From contig JBCAQO010000013.1 in assembly GCA_039111635.1 (NCBI GenBank), forward strand, positions 1,426,001 through 1,490,000: 64,000 nucleotides of DNA, in the 5' to 3' direction. Position numbers and translations under genes: made by a program. The notes beneath the pieces are model-generated. The model worked only from the letters and a program-made list of their open reading frames with translations. It did not search any database and was not told where the DNA came from. Source of the DNA: Heterobasidion occidentale. Taxonomy: Eukaryota > Basidiomycota > Agaricomycetes > Russulales > Bondarzewiaceae. How positions within the stretch are numbered: the stretch's first letter is position 1; each line of letters opens with the position of its first letter. Of this stretch, positions 1 to 10,290 are shown one piece after another.

Positions 1-313
1 ACGATTCTGGCTTCGTACTCATGTTTTCGAAGGATCATCACATTGGTCAACAATATTCCTATTTCACAAGCTTCGATGCCAACTTTTAGGCATACCCCGC
101 ACCTCAAGGTGAAGAAACCACTTCTTCTGAATTGTTCCTGTCTCATACCCGGCCCAGCGGGGAAGGTGCGGCGAAAGATAATCTGCACGTAGCAAAAGGC
201 TGCTCGCCGGGATGCACTACGAGCTACGCGGTTCGGGTTTTCGACAAAAATTGCTCGTAAAATTGCTCGTAAAATTGCACAGTCTTGGAAGCTGAGCAGC
301 TGCATGCATTCGC

Positions 314-320
314 TATATAA
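314..320 (+). promoter_or_regulatory. TATA box of secreted gene A1
   Basis: TATATAA lies about 100 bp before the start codon at 422. The paralogous promoter before 5730 is otherwise well conserved but has lost this box. Confidence 0.6.
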
Positions 321-421
321 ACCGCCTCTTGCTGGCCTGCTCTTTCCTCACCTCGTCCATCTCTACGAGCTCCTGTATTTTGATCATTCACTCTCGCACT
401 TTGAAGTTTACACATCCCATC

Positions 422-1168
422 ATGTTCTCTTTCACCAAGATCGCCTCCTTTGCTGTCCTTGCTTTGGGCACCCTCGCCTCCGTGTCTGCACTCCCGGCCG
501 CCAAGGAGGTCGCACCTGCGCTCGTGGCCGCCCCGGTCGTCGTCCCTAAGACGATCATCCAAGAGCGCGATGGCAATACAGTTGCGACCGTCTTTGCAAG
601 CCTGAACGTGCAGCTCGGGCCTGTTCTCTGTGCGCTACCTTCCTCACCTTCAATTGCTCCGAACTTAAACTGATTATCTGACATATCTCAGCTGGCCTTT
701 CCGGAGCCAAGGACGCGGCCACTGTCCAGTCTGGAGTCACTCAAGTGACCTCGCTCATCCAGTCGGCGACGACGTCTTTGTCGGGCCTCGTCGGGCAGCC
801 GCAGGCCCAGGTGCTCGTCAAGCTGGATAGGAGTGGCCTCCTGAGCGTCGGCGACGTCGCGGGCCTCGTCGGAGGGTTGTTGAACACTGTGTTCGGTGTA
901 CTTGGGCCCCTTACGACGGGTTCAGGCGCAGTGGGCACTCTCGGTCTGCTTACCCCTCTCCTGTGCGTATCTCACCCGGTGAAATGATCCGTGGCTTTTG
1001 CTTATCAAGTGTAGGTCTGTTGTAGAGTCGCTCATGAGCGTCGTGGTGACGCTGCTGGGAACCACGGTGTCGTCGCTGCTGAGTGCTCTCTTGCCGCTCA
1101 TCCTTGGGCTCGTTCCCCAGCTCCTGAGCCTCGCCATTTCCCTCCTTTTGGGCTTGCTTGCGCTCTGA
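422..1168 (+). CDS. Hydrophobic secreted protein A1 (Gly/Leu-rich, unknown function)
   Basis: Three exons (422-629, 692-962, 1015-1168) join in frame to 210 residues. Both introns start GTGCG and end in AG. The start was chosen because it opens directly into a signal peptide (MFSFTKIASFAVLALGTLAS) with likely cleavage after the SVSA region. A dibasic-free pro-segment and a PKTIIQERD stretch follow. The second half is strongly hydrophobic: repeated GLV/GGLL motifs, then a C-terminal run of Leu/Val/Ser-rich helices ending GLLAL. No catalytic motif or cysteine pattern is seen, so I assign no function. A secreted or wall-associated amphipathic protein is an inference from composition. A decayed paralogue sits at 5730, and the promoter and 5' leader were duplicated with it. 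Confidence 0.8.
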
Positions 1169-1430
1169 GGATTGTCTGGTAAGCTGCACTTCAGTCATAA
1201 ATCACACACAAACCAGAAACTGACATCCCATGAAACATAACCTTCTACTTTCCTCAAGCATAAAGGTATAGAGTGTTTAAACGCTACTAATCCATATCAT
1301 GATTGAGGCTCTTACTCTGTACGATTGTTGAAATGTTACTGTGTTCACAAATTTTCCTTCGATTGCGACTTGAACTTCAACGTGTGTGACACTTTTGAGC
1401 TTCACATAAGAAGGACAATGGATTTGACAT

Positions 1431-1468
1431 TCTGGAAGCCACCTCAACGTCTGGAAGCCACCTCAACG
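1431..1468. repeat. Direct repeat, 2 x 19 bp
   Basis: TCTGGAAGCCACCTCAACG occurs twice head to tail (1431-1449 and 1450-1468). It lies in the 3' intergenic sequence between two genes that converge. Confidence 0.85.
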
Positions 1469-1771
1469 ACAGATTTGTAGGGAAAGAACAAGACTTTGGG
1501 TCGTTAGCGCAATATATATACGTCCTTACATGGAGGATGAAGGACCACCTCATGGTAATGCTGAGCTGGCTCTGAGGGGAGATCGTATACAGCATGCGCA
1601 CGTGAAATGACTCGTGTCGGCAGCTATTCAAATTTGATGGTTCTTGACTCGTAGCGCCCGTTAGCAGCCTGTAAATAGGTGCAGTCCTGAACAATGATAA
1701 TGAATGAAAATTATATCGTACCGATTGGTTCCTCGAAAGTCAACCAATCTCCTGCGCTCATATACGCAGCC

Positions 1772-2585
1772 CTAGCCCTCAGTAGCGAGATAACCGTGGT
1801 CTATACATCCGATCGCTCTCAAAATTGCTCTGTTGCGCTGTACACGATCTAGTCCGTCGTGATCTTCCACCTCTGGGTAATAGCCTTCGTAATATCTCAA
1901 AGAGTAATATGCATCTAGACCAAGTACGACGGCAGCCGACGTCAATCGAGGAAGCGCACGGTTTGGTGGCTGTAATAGGATCAGAGACGACGAGAATCGT
2001 GAGCACAGTCGAGAAACTTACGCCTGGACGCAAACCCCATGGTAGGGTCCCATTAGGGTACGGGACTTGTTCAAAGGGCGCATCTGAACCAATCCCAAGA
2101 GTCCTGTTGTACAACTGCATGCAGAGGTGATGATCAGCCGGCGCTCATCACACCTTACTGCAGAGACTCTTACGATGCTTGCAAGACGCTGTGTAGCTCC
2201 GAGTTGAGTCTTGATCTGTTGGGTTTGTGCCTCGATACGTTGGTTTTGCGCCTCGATATGCTGGGTTCTTGTCTTGATCTCGGCGATTCTTTCGTAGAGG
2301 CTGTAGTGCATTTTGAAGGGCGTGATGAAACCACGGAGGAGCAATATCTGACATAAACGATGAGTATGTATGTGAGACTCTGGCTGTCTATAATAGTGGT
2401 CACTCACCTGCATCCGATCGAGCTACAATGGCTGCCTTATACTTGATTGCGGAAGCAAGTTGTTCGTTATTTGCTCGACCTACAACTACCTGGACGGTGA
2501 GAGACTTTTTCTCTACATTCGCTCATTTAATTACACCAGCGTTCGCGAACCTGGTGTTCGTGTCCATCAGCGATGCAGACATCAT
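1772..2585 (-). CDS. Mug135-like protein, one frame break
   Basis: Five exons read on the minus strand: 2585-2537, 2479-2408, 2347-2174, 2114-2022, 1969-1772. The N-terminal part gives an Ala/Lys-rich helix and then APPWFHHALQNALQPL. A heptad-like coiled coil follows (RIAEIKTRTQHIEAQNQRIE). The last two exons give the family hallmark: LGIGSDAPFEQVPYPNGTLP, then a domain with LPRLTSAAVVLGLDAYY and a YYEGYYPEV / ILRAIGC ending. This layout matches basidiomycete proteins with a Mug135-like C-terminal domain; the biochemical function is unknown. Exon 3 needs a one-base shift between the PWFHH frame and the coiled-coil frame near 2290-2300 (one extra base or two missing). All other junctions are in phase. 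The first exon is the least certain. Confidence 0.65.
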
Positions 2586-4008
2586 AACTGTTCGGAGGTT
2601 GAGCAGCCTGGTGAGGCCCTGGTCCGACTGAAGGTACTGGGATTAGCAACTGAACCGGCGCAAGTTCCATCTGTATACTGGTTTCTCAGAAGTCGGTGAG
2701 GGGTATCAGAGCGGAAAAAGCCTGCGTATGTACTGTCGAAATATAGGTGCCACTGGAGGCCACTGGACGCGAGTCGAAGTTGAACTTGACTTGACACTTT
2801 GGCGGTGAAATTAAAGCTCCGCACGGTGCTACCCGAACTTCCCCAGCTCGTCGACGTAACAGCGACCTCCGGCAACGCACTCAGTTTTCTCAACATTCTA
2901 ATACTCTCTGATACTCAGCACTTGGTACGATGCGCACTATTGGATTCCCAGGTAGTAAGTCAGTTGAGCACATTGCGGGGTCCTGTGACAACTTGGTCTT
3001 ATAGAAACGATGCGCTGAATACTCACGACGTTCATGTCTTGTTCGTGACGTGTTGCACAGCACATTACGCGTATCTTGGAAATTCTCTGGCTTTGCTTCT
3101 TCCGACAATACTGTATAGGTGGCAGACTCTTCTTCCTCGAGTTGCGTGGCTGCACCCCCTCGAACTTATGTGTCTATAAACAAGCGCTCTTCGGGCGCTC
3201 CCTCTTGTGCGCCGCCATAGATGCTGCCTCATCCATTTCTATTCCGCGAATCCGCCTTGAATGCAAGAAGCGACGATTCCGCTCAAATTCCGTGTTCATT
3301 TACTCACGCACAGAGCACGCAGGTCCCATTCCTTTCTGCCGATGCCAAGTACACCGTGTCGCAAATCTCCCATAATCACAGTGTCTTCTGTGCTACTGTG
3401 CGACGCGCCTTGATCCCCACAAAGCCTTGGGGGGGTCTAAGTCAGCAAATCACCAGAATATGAATATCTGCCAAATATTCTCCTTGGCACGCCTAACGTC
3501 AAGTCGGGCGTGATTACACCTCCTGGACACATCGCATAATGATGCGACGCAAGTTCCGGTGTTCCAGTCAGTGAGAATCAGCTCTATCCAACTCTCTAGT
3601 GTTAGCGCCTGTCCAATTCTGATTTCCAAGAGCGGTTAGGCACTAGGTTTGAACGATGGGATTTAGATCGGAAAAGCTCGGAATTTTCTTGACAGCTTCC
3701 CCGTGTTGTAGGTGCGATGTCGAACTTGGTTAGTACGATTGAAGAATGGGCCAACCAATATCATCGAGCTCCTTCAACTGTAGATCAAATGTCCTCTCAC
3801 CGGTAAGGAATTTACTGCCTGTCTAAGTTGATTATTTGACCTGACGTGCAGTTTAGAAGCCTATAATTACGAGGCTTGTCAGAGTTCCGTAAGTTCCGAC
3901 TTCATTGAACGATTCCGAGCTCAATTCAAACGATGCTATCACGAGTGTACAGGTTTGCACAAGCCTCGATTAATTCATTGAAAAAAGCAATAAATCAATA
4001 TATTGTGT
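2586..4008. other. Intergenic, no recognised gene
   Basis: This is AT-balanced DNA with only short overlapping ORFs and none that matches a family I know. A weak minus-strand frame around 2590-2890 could be eroded coding sequence but lacks a start, splice logic or motif. The last 100 bp are the promoter of the DUF5648 gene at 4072. Confidence 0.5.
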
Positions 4009-4024
4009 CCAGTATATATACTGG
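4009..4024 (+). promoter_or_regulatory. TATA box within a 16-bp palindrome, DUF5648 gene B1
   Basis: CCAGTATATATACTGG is a perfect palindrome 48 bp before the start codon at 4072. The same CCAGTATATAT core is kept in front of the third copy (9233-9246), which supports a real promoter element. Copy B2 at 7024 has none of it. Confidence 0.6.
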
Positions 4025-4071
4025 CAGACGGTCGCCCTTCAAGCTCCAGCTCTGACAACTCCGTCGAAGCA

Positions 4072-4770
4072 ATGAAGTCCTTCTTCTCTTTGTTTGCTGT
4101 GTTCCTCTCTCTCTCTCAGGTCAATGCCATTCAGCCTCGAAAGGTAGAGAACCGCGGTGACGAGGTGATTCATCTGCTGTGACCTTGATCATTGTTCCTC
4201 CTTACTGACCGATGACCATGATTGTTTCAGGCTCAAACCACATATTGCGACGATCCCTACTACGCGATACCTCTGTACCGTGGCTATTCGGGGTCGGGCA
4301 CTGACCACTTCTATACCACCAATGGCGCGGAGATGGAGAATGCAGTCAGCAAGCTGGGTTATGCCTACGAAGGCGAACCTGGTTATGTCTTTGGCTCTTA
4401 CTCCTCATACACCGACACAATCCCGCTTTACCGCGTGTACAGCGGCAGTGCGGTCGACCATTTCTATACCACATCGGCCAGCGAACGTGACAACGCCGTG
4501 GAACACCTCGGGTACAGCGATGAAGGCATTGCCGCCTACGTTTATGGCAGCGATATCTGCGGCGCCATCCCGCTCTACCGCACCTACAGCCCAGGCGCTA
4601 CAGATCACTTCTACACGACGTCTGAGTCCGAGCGCAACAACGCGGTGGCCCACTTGGGTTACAATGACGAGGGCATTGCGGCGTATGTGCTCCCCGTGCC
4701 ATCAGACAATGTGAGATTTCTTCCCGTTCTGCATGCTCTGCCCATTGCTAATACATGATTGAGTCAGTAA
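4072..4770 (+). CDS. Secreted DUF5648-repeat protein B1
   Basis: Exon 1 (4072-4164) encodes a signal peptide (MKSFFSLFAVFLSLSQVNA) and a short linker. Exon 2 (4231-4710) encodes three roughly 50-residue repeats. Each repeat has IPLYR, then DHFYTT, then a GY..EG...YV turn, with the DHFYTT motifs near residues 56, 107 and 156 of 191. This is the DUF5648 repeat seen in basidiomycete and bacterial secreted proteins; its molecular role is not known. Two cysteines (about C37 and C141) could form a disulfide in the secreted form. A third GT-AG intron (4711-4767) would place a TAA directly after exon 2; if it is not spliced, translation runs 16 codons further to 4758. It is one of three surviving tandem copies. 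Confidence 0.8.
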
Positions 4771-5020
4771 GCGGTGGTCATTCGATGTAGGGCTGCTTGG
4801 AGATGAGAGAGTCGACCCCGCTTGCTTTCACCGACCTCTAATTGTTAGGTTATATCCGAATGTCTTCTGCATCGTATTATGGTCAACGCCACATCTGTCA
4901 AATTTATCTTGCTCCACCAATTCGAAACTTGAAGGACTTTCACAAATCATCCACTGTAGCTCCCGGTTGAACACAGCCACTGTGCCAGAGGCATGTTGGA
5001 GGCTGTCGGAGATAAGTTGT
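4711..5020. repeat. Duplicated 3' flank of DUF5648 genes (copy 1)
   Basis: About 300 bp after B1 match the flank after B2 (7741-8045) with scattered substitutions. Shared blocks include TATATCCGAATGTC, CTGAAGGACTT-type sequence and CAGCCACTGTGCCAGAGGCA. This shows that the duplication covered the gene plus its downstream DNA and was not a retrocopy. From 5021 to 5600 I see no gene. Confidence 0.75.
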
Positions 5021-5729
5021 CAAGCCACCGAACATACACAAGGCGCAAGTCGCTGTATCCCTGTTCTCCTCTCCCAACCACTGCACTCGAGACGGAGACT
5101 GTGCAACAATCGTATGTTAAAGGACTCACAGTAAACGGTGACCGATAATTTCAATGATGCATGACGAACCTCCAGCAGGCTATTTACAAGATGCTGCATT
5201 TCGGCGGAGTGAAGAATGTTACCTAAAACTCTTCCGACAATTCTCCTCGACGGCGTGTCTTCTGTATGGGGATTTCGCAAGACTCCATTTATGGCCTGTT
5301 CCTTAATTCAAACTGTAGGCCGCGTTTTTTATGACTTCCAGACCGCACGATCCACCCCGCTCCAGCTAATTTCGGTTTCAGTGCTCACTTCTTCGAAGGA
5401 CCATCACGTTGGTCGACGATACCCCACTGGACCTGATGCCAAATTCCAGCCACGTCTCACATCATGAGGTGAAGGCAACCTTCGATTTTGTTCCTATTTC
5501 ACACCCGACACAGCGGTAAAGGTGCGGTGAAAGATGATCTGCACGTAACGCAAGGCTGCTCTCCGGGATGCACTACGAGCTACGCGGTTTGTTTATCTGA
5601 CAAACATTGCTCGTAGTAAGCCGCCTCTTGCTGGCTTGCTGATTCCTCACCACCCTCGTCCAGTTCCATCTCAGCTTCTGCATTTTGCTTATTCGCTAGT
5701 ATCGCACTTCGATGTCTACACATCCCATC

Positions 5730-6467
5730 ATGTTCTCTTTCACCAAGATTGCCTCCTTCGCCGTCCTCGCCTTGGGCATCCTCGTCTACGCGTATGCTCT
5801 CCCGGCCGTCGAGGAGTCGCACCTGCGCTTGCGGCAGCCCGGTCATCGTCCCTAAGACGATCATCCAAGAGCGCGATAGCAATACCTTTGCGGCCATCTT
5901 TGCAAGCCTGAACGTTCAGCTCAGGCCCGTTCTCTGTGCACTTTCTTCCTTGACCCGGACTTCAGAAACACCACTGATCATTTCTACATCGCAGGTCTTT
6001 CTGGAGCGACGCTGCCACTCTCCGATCCAGGGTCACCAAAGTAACCTCGCTCATCCAATCGGTGATGACGTCTTTGTCGGGTCTTGTCGGGCAGACACAG
6101 GCCCAGGTGCTCGCCAAGTTGGACGGAAGCGGCCTCCTGAGCGTCGGCGACGTCGCGGGCCTCGTCGGAGGGCTGTTGAACATCTTTGGTGTGCTTGGGC
6201 CCCTTACGACGGGTTCGGGGGCGTTTGGCAATCTCGGTCTGCTCACCCCTCTTCTGTGCGAACCTCACCCGGTAGAATGATTTACGGCTCTACTGATCAA
6301 GTCTGCTGTGTAGGTCTGTTGTAGAGTCGCTCGTGAGCGTTGTGGTGACGCTGCTGGGAACTACGGTGTCCTCCCTACTGAGTATTCTCCTGCCGCTCAT
6401 CCTTGGGCTCGTTCCGCAGCTCCTGAGCCTTGTCATTTCCCTCCTCTTGGGCTTGCTTGGTCTCTGA
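5730..6467 (+). pseudogene. Decayed paralogue A2 of secreted gene A1
   Basis: This copy aligns to A1 from its leader to its stop. The signal peptide is intact, but two single-base losses in the first exon (around 5817-5842) shift the frame into a TAA at 5853. A 4-bp loss at the start of exon 2 (around 6012) adds another shift. The splice sites and last two thirds still read like A1 (GLLSVGDVAGLVGGLL, then SLVESLVSVVVTLLGTTVSS, ending GLLGL). The promoter has also lost the TATA box: A1 has CGCTATATAA where A2 has a shortened CGTAGTAA. Loss of both frame and TATA argues for a true pseudogene rather than sequencing error. Confidence 0.75.
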
Positions 6468-7023
6468 AGATTGTCTTGATGTTCTGGTGAGCCGTACCTC
6501 AGACTCATGAGTCACATCCAATTGGGCAGAATATTCTGTATTCTTGAAGCATGGATATTGGGGTAGTCAAAGGCCACTGGTTGATATCATTATATTTGCT
6601 TCTACTCTGTTAACGCTTCGTAACGATTGTTGAATTTTACTGTCTGGGATCTTGTGGAGTAAATCATTTCCAAATTCTTCGATGGAGGAAAGACTCAAGC
6701 ACGTGAGATGCCGAGCGTTGGCAGCGTTTCAAATTCGATGGCTCTTGGATTGCCTGTGCAGGCACTGGCAGCGACTGAACGTGAACCGTCACTTCCTTGC
6801 TCCTCATTCATCATCTCCCTCAACCATATACGATGTGAATGGCCGTTTCTCCGGTCGAAGTATCGAAGGCTACACATATGGAATGCGCAAAGAGTCACAG
6901 AATCCTTTTCTGGCAGCGTTCACCGTGTGATTTACGCTCGAAGGTCCTCATCTATGGCACGCAGCCAAATCGCGATGCATCGCTTCTCGACTCACCCGTC
7001 GCCCTCCATCTGATCTTGATCTC
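6468..7023. other. Region upstream of chimeric B2
   Basis: No complete gene is seen. The last ~80 bp before 7024 do not resemble the TATA-containing promoters of B1 or B3. They are probably the 5' leader of the TPR-type gene that donated the start of B2; that origin is an inference. Confidence 0.35.
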
Positions 7024-7738
7024 ATGTCGAGCATAGCAGCTAAACTCAAGGACGAAGGGAATGCTCTTGTCAACGAGAAAGACTACGAGGGTGCGATCGA
7101 GAAGGATTCAGCTATCATCTTGAGGCTCTCTCTCGCCCATGTATCAGCGCTCAGCGCTGTTCAACCTCAGAAGGTTGAGAATCGTGGCGACGAGGTGACC
7201 AATGTCGCTGTTACCTTGTCCATCGTCACCCCTTACTCACCGAAGGCCATGCTTATTACAGGCTCAAAACACATCATGCGCCTATCCCTACCATGCGATT
7301 CCTTTGTACCGTGTCTATTCGGGGTCGGGTACCGACCATTTCTATACCACCAATGGCGCGGAGATGGTGAATGCGGTCAGCAAGCTGGGATACGCGTACG
7401 AAGGCGAACCTGGCTATGTCTTCGGCTCTCACGCCTCTTCCGCCACCACAACCCCGCTTTACCGCATGTACAGCGGGGGCGCGGCCGACCATTTCTATAC
7501 CACATCGGCCAGCGAGCGTGACAATGCCGTGAACCACCTTGGGTACACTGACGAAGGCATTGCCGCCTACGTTTATGCCACCAATATCCGCGGAACCATC
7601 CCGCTCTACCGCACCTACAGCCCAGGCGCTACGGATCACTTCTACACGACGTCTGCGTCAGAGCGCGACAATGCAGTAGCCCACTTGGGCTACAATGACG
7701 AGGGCATTGCGGCGTATGTGGTCCTCACGCCATCTTGA
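7024..7738 (+). CDS. Chimeric DUF5648 protein B2 with TPR-type N-terminus
   Basis: Exon 1 (7024-7194) and exon 2 (7262-7738) join in frame to 216 residues. Exon 2 carries the same three DUF5648 repeats as B1. Exon 1 differs: it starts MSSIAAKLKDEGNALVNEKD, continuing YEGAIEK. This is the first helix pair of a tetratricopeptide repeat as found in Hsp70/Hsp90 co-chaperones. Only its last part (SLAHVSALSAVQPQKVENRG) returns to the B-family exon. The N-terminal signal peptide is therefore gone, and the cysteine near the third repeat is Arg (NIRG where B1 has DICG). Both changes fit loss of secretion. Whether the fusion is expressed is unknown; the alternative is a non-functional rearranged copy. 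Confidence 0.65.
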
Positions 7739-7740
7739 AG

Positions 7741-8045
7741 ACAATGTGAGAATTTATTTTGTTCTGCATGTTTTGCCCAATGCTGATACAGGATCGGTGA
7801 TCGTTTGATGTAGGGACTGCTTGGAGGGGAGAGAGTCAGCCCCATTTGCTTTCGCTCGACCTCTGATCGTTGAATTATATCCGAATGTCATCTGCATCGC
7901 ATCACGGTGAACGCCACACGTGTCAATGTCAATTTACTATCTTACTCTACCACTTTGGAACCTGAAGGACTTCACAAGTTGCCCACCATAGCTCCCGGCC
8001 GAGCACAGCCACTGTGCCAGAGGCATGTCGGAGCATGTCGGAGAC
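7741..8045. repeat. Duplicated 3' flank of DUF5648 genes (copy 2)
   Basis: Matches 4711-5020 (see that entry). An extra GGAGCATGTC repeat near 8030 is unique to this copy. Confidence 0.75.
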
Positions 8046-8573
8046 CGAATTTCTCAAGACATCGACAAAGTCGCCGAATCCCTGTCCTTTTCTCTTCAGC
8101 CTCTCCTACGCTGCGTACATCAATAAGATACAGTCCTCCAGCACCCTCCTGCTATTCACTTCAAAGTGTATCTTGACAATAATAGACGTGCTGACCTCCT
8201 TTCCATCTTTTTCCATGATCCGGTGATCATTTGTTTGGTCACTCCACCACCCCACATTCAAGATGGAGCGGTTCCCTTAACATGGGACGCCTGTAGGACC
8301 ACGATGATTCAGAAACGGCCCATGTTTGTCGGATACAGAAGCGTGATTATGGCCGTTCATGCTCCTTCTCTCTCCTCTCGAGGCGGAGGCTTGCATGAGC
8401 AGATATTTTCCCCTCTGCTTCTACACAACTTGCCGGCGCAGGCACATCCTCTTCTATCTATAAAATTGCGTTGCATCCACAGGCGGATCTCACCTCGGCT
8501 ACACCAATGCCGACCTTTGTTTTGTTCGCTCATAATATTTTCTTCTTCTTAGTACATTGGGTCTTGAGACATC

Positions 8574-8815
8574 ATGAAGGTATCGTAGTAGCTATTGTGC
8601 ATAAAGCCTTTTTCGAAGCGGATCCTACTGATCGAGGTGAGTGTGTATCACTTGGGAATATGTGAATTGTGAATTGTCCTACTTAACTCCTTGCTCCTCT
8701 CCAGGCTCAGCTTTCACCGGTGGTGATCTACTTGCGGCACATCGTGTCATGATACCGTTGTACCTGTTGGAGCTATTCTATTCATGGCAGCTTCATGGTA
8801 CCTTTGAGGAGTAAG
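8574..8815 (+). pseudogene. Relic of a fourth DUF5648 gene
   Basis: An ATGAAG at 8574 sits where B-type signal peptides start. It is preceded by TATAAAAT at about 8458 and followed by a donor (GTGAGT) and an acceptor ending CTCCAG|GCTCAG that match the B exon structure. After the acceptor, ATACCGTTGTACC corresponds to the IPLYR codons and TTCTATTCATGG to the start of the repeat. In-frame stops directly follow the ATGAAG and the rest is unrecognisable. Weak but ordered similarity; it could be chance. Confidence 0.35.
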
Positions 8816-9235
8816 CTCATCACGCAGTGCTGCACTGCCACCACGAGAACTCGTCGAATGTCAAGCCTGAATTAATGGTTACGAATGTCGGAAAACCTCG
8901 GAGTTTTCATAGCGGCCTCTTCACATATCAAACAAAAACTCGCAGTCATTTTGTAAGTACGGTTTGGTAAAGAGAGGTGAAGGGTGACTTTTCCTCGAAG
9001 CTCTCAATCGCAGACCTATTTCCCTCTTGCTGATGGGGTATCGAACTCTCGTCATAATCCATCAAAAACTTGACATGTGTATTAGAAGCATGTGGTCGGC
9101 CCTCCTCGACCACAGGTGCGGGGTTTCCCTTCAAACCATCACCTCGCGGTGGATGATCCGGATCTATTGTGAGTCTACTCTATGAGCACGAAGTTTGTAT
9201 GTCGAAAAACATTGCTGAAAATAGGAAGTCAACCA

Positions 9236-9245
9236 GTATATATAT
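9236..9245 (+). promoter_or_regulatory. TATA box of DUF5648 gene B3
   Basis: GTATATATAT lies about 60 bp before the start at 9305, in the same CCAGTATATAT context as B1. Confidence 0.55.
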
Positions 9246-9304
9246 CTTGGAGACCGTCGCTTTTGTATCTGCAGACTCTCTCCTTCGAGACCTGCACCGA
9301 AATC

Positions 9305-9942
9305 ATGAAGACTTTCAATTCCCTCTTTGTTGCATGCCTCTTCCTCACTTTGGTTTCGGCACTAGCTACTCAGCCTAGGGACGTCGTGAATAGGGCTGAC
9401 GAGGTGCATTTTTGCCGCTCTATTGAATGATGTTCACCTTGTCTGACTTAACATTATGATGATTTCAGGTGCAGAACTCGTTCTGCGATGACCCTGATAA
9501 CACCATTCCTCTGTACCGTGGCTTTTCGCCGTCGGGCAGCGACCATTTCTACACTACAGACGCCGTCGAAATGGAGACTGCGATCAGCAACGGCTACACT
9601 TTCGAAGGCGACGCTTCCGACGTCTTTGGATCTCTCCCACCGTTGACTGTCACGGTCCCGTTCTTCCGTATGTTCAGCTCCAACATCGTCGATCACTTCT
9701 ACACCACGTCTGCCAGCGAGCGCGACAACGCCGTTGACAATCTCGGGTACACCGACGAAGGCATTGCTGCATATGTTTATTCCAGCAATATATGTAGCAG
9801 TATCCCGCTCTACCGCATGTACAGCGGAGGCGCCACGGACCATTTCTACACAGCGTCCGCGCCGGAACGTGATAATGCTGTGAACAATCTAGGTTACACA
9901 TACGAAGGCGTTGCAGCGTATGTGCTCAACGCCCCCGCATAA
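9305..9942 (+). CDS. Secreted DUF5648-repeat protein B3
   Basis: Exons 9305-9403 and 9469-9942 give 190 residues. The signal peptide (MKTFNSLFVACLFLTLVSAL) is followed by the short charged linker common to the family. Three DUF5648 repeats follow, with DHFYTT, DHFYTT and DHFYTA at the conserved positions. Both candidate disulfide cysteines of B1 are kept (SFCDD and NICSS). The stop falls where the other copies end, with no terminal intron needed. It is more diverged from B1 and B2 than they are from each other, so it is probably the older copy. Location: secreted. Function unknown. Confidence 0.8.
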
Positions 9943-10290
9943 GTATCAGGTGAGAATGGGTTCATTTATTTCCAAATATTTGCTCATTCTACTACTGCTT
10001 TAGATGTTTCGCAGAAGTTAAATTGTGCCACTCATGACCCTCTTTCATCGTTTATGTGCCTCTCCACCATATACGTCATCTGTATTGCATGCTAGGATGG
10101 ATCGAGCTAAACCTTTCCGCGATTGCTGAGGCCCGAAATCTGCATGGGTTGTTCCGGCAATGCGATGTCTGAAGATGTACGACAAGGGCCATAATGCTAA
10201 TTTTATTGACTGCAAACAGCTTCAAATTCCGCCTAATCCTTTATACAACGCAACTAGTAGTCATGAAAGTCGTCAATACCTCTTTCGCTT
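9943..10290. other. Intergenic between convergent genes
   Basis: Contains only 3' flanking sequence of B3 and of the LPMO gene; no ORF or repeat of note. Confidence 0.5.
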
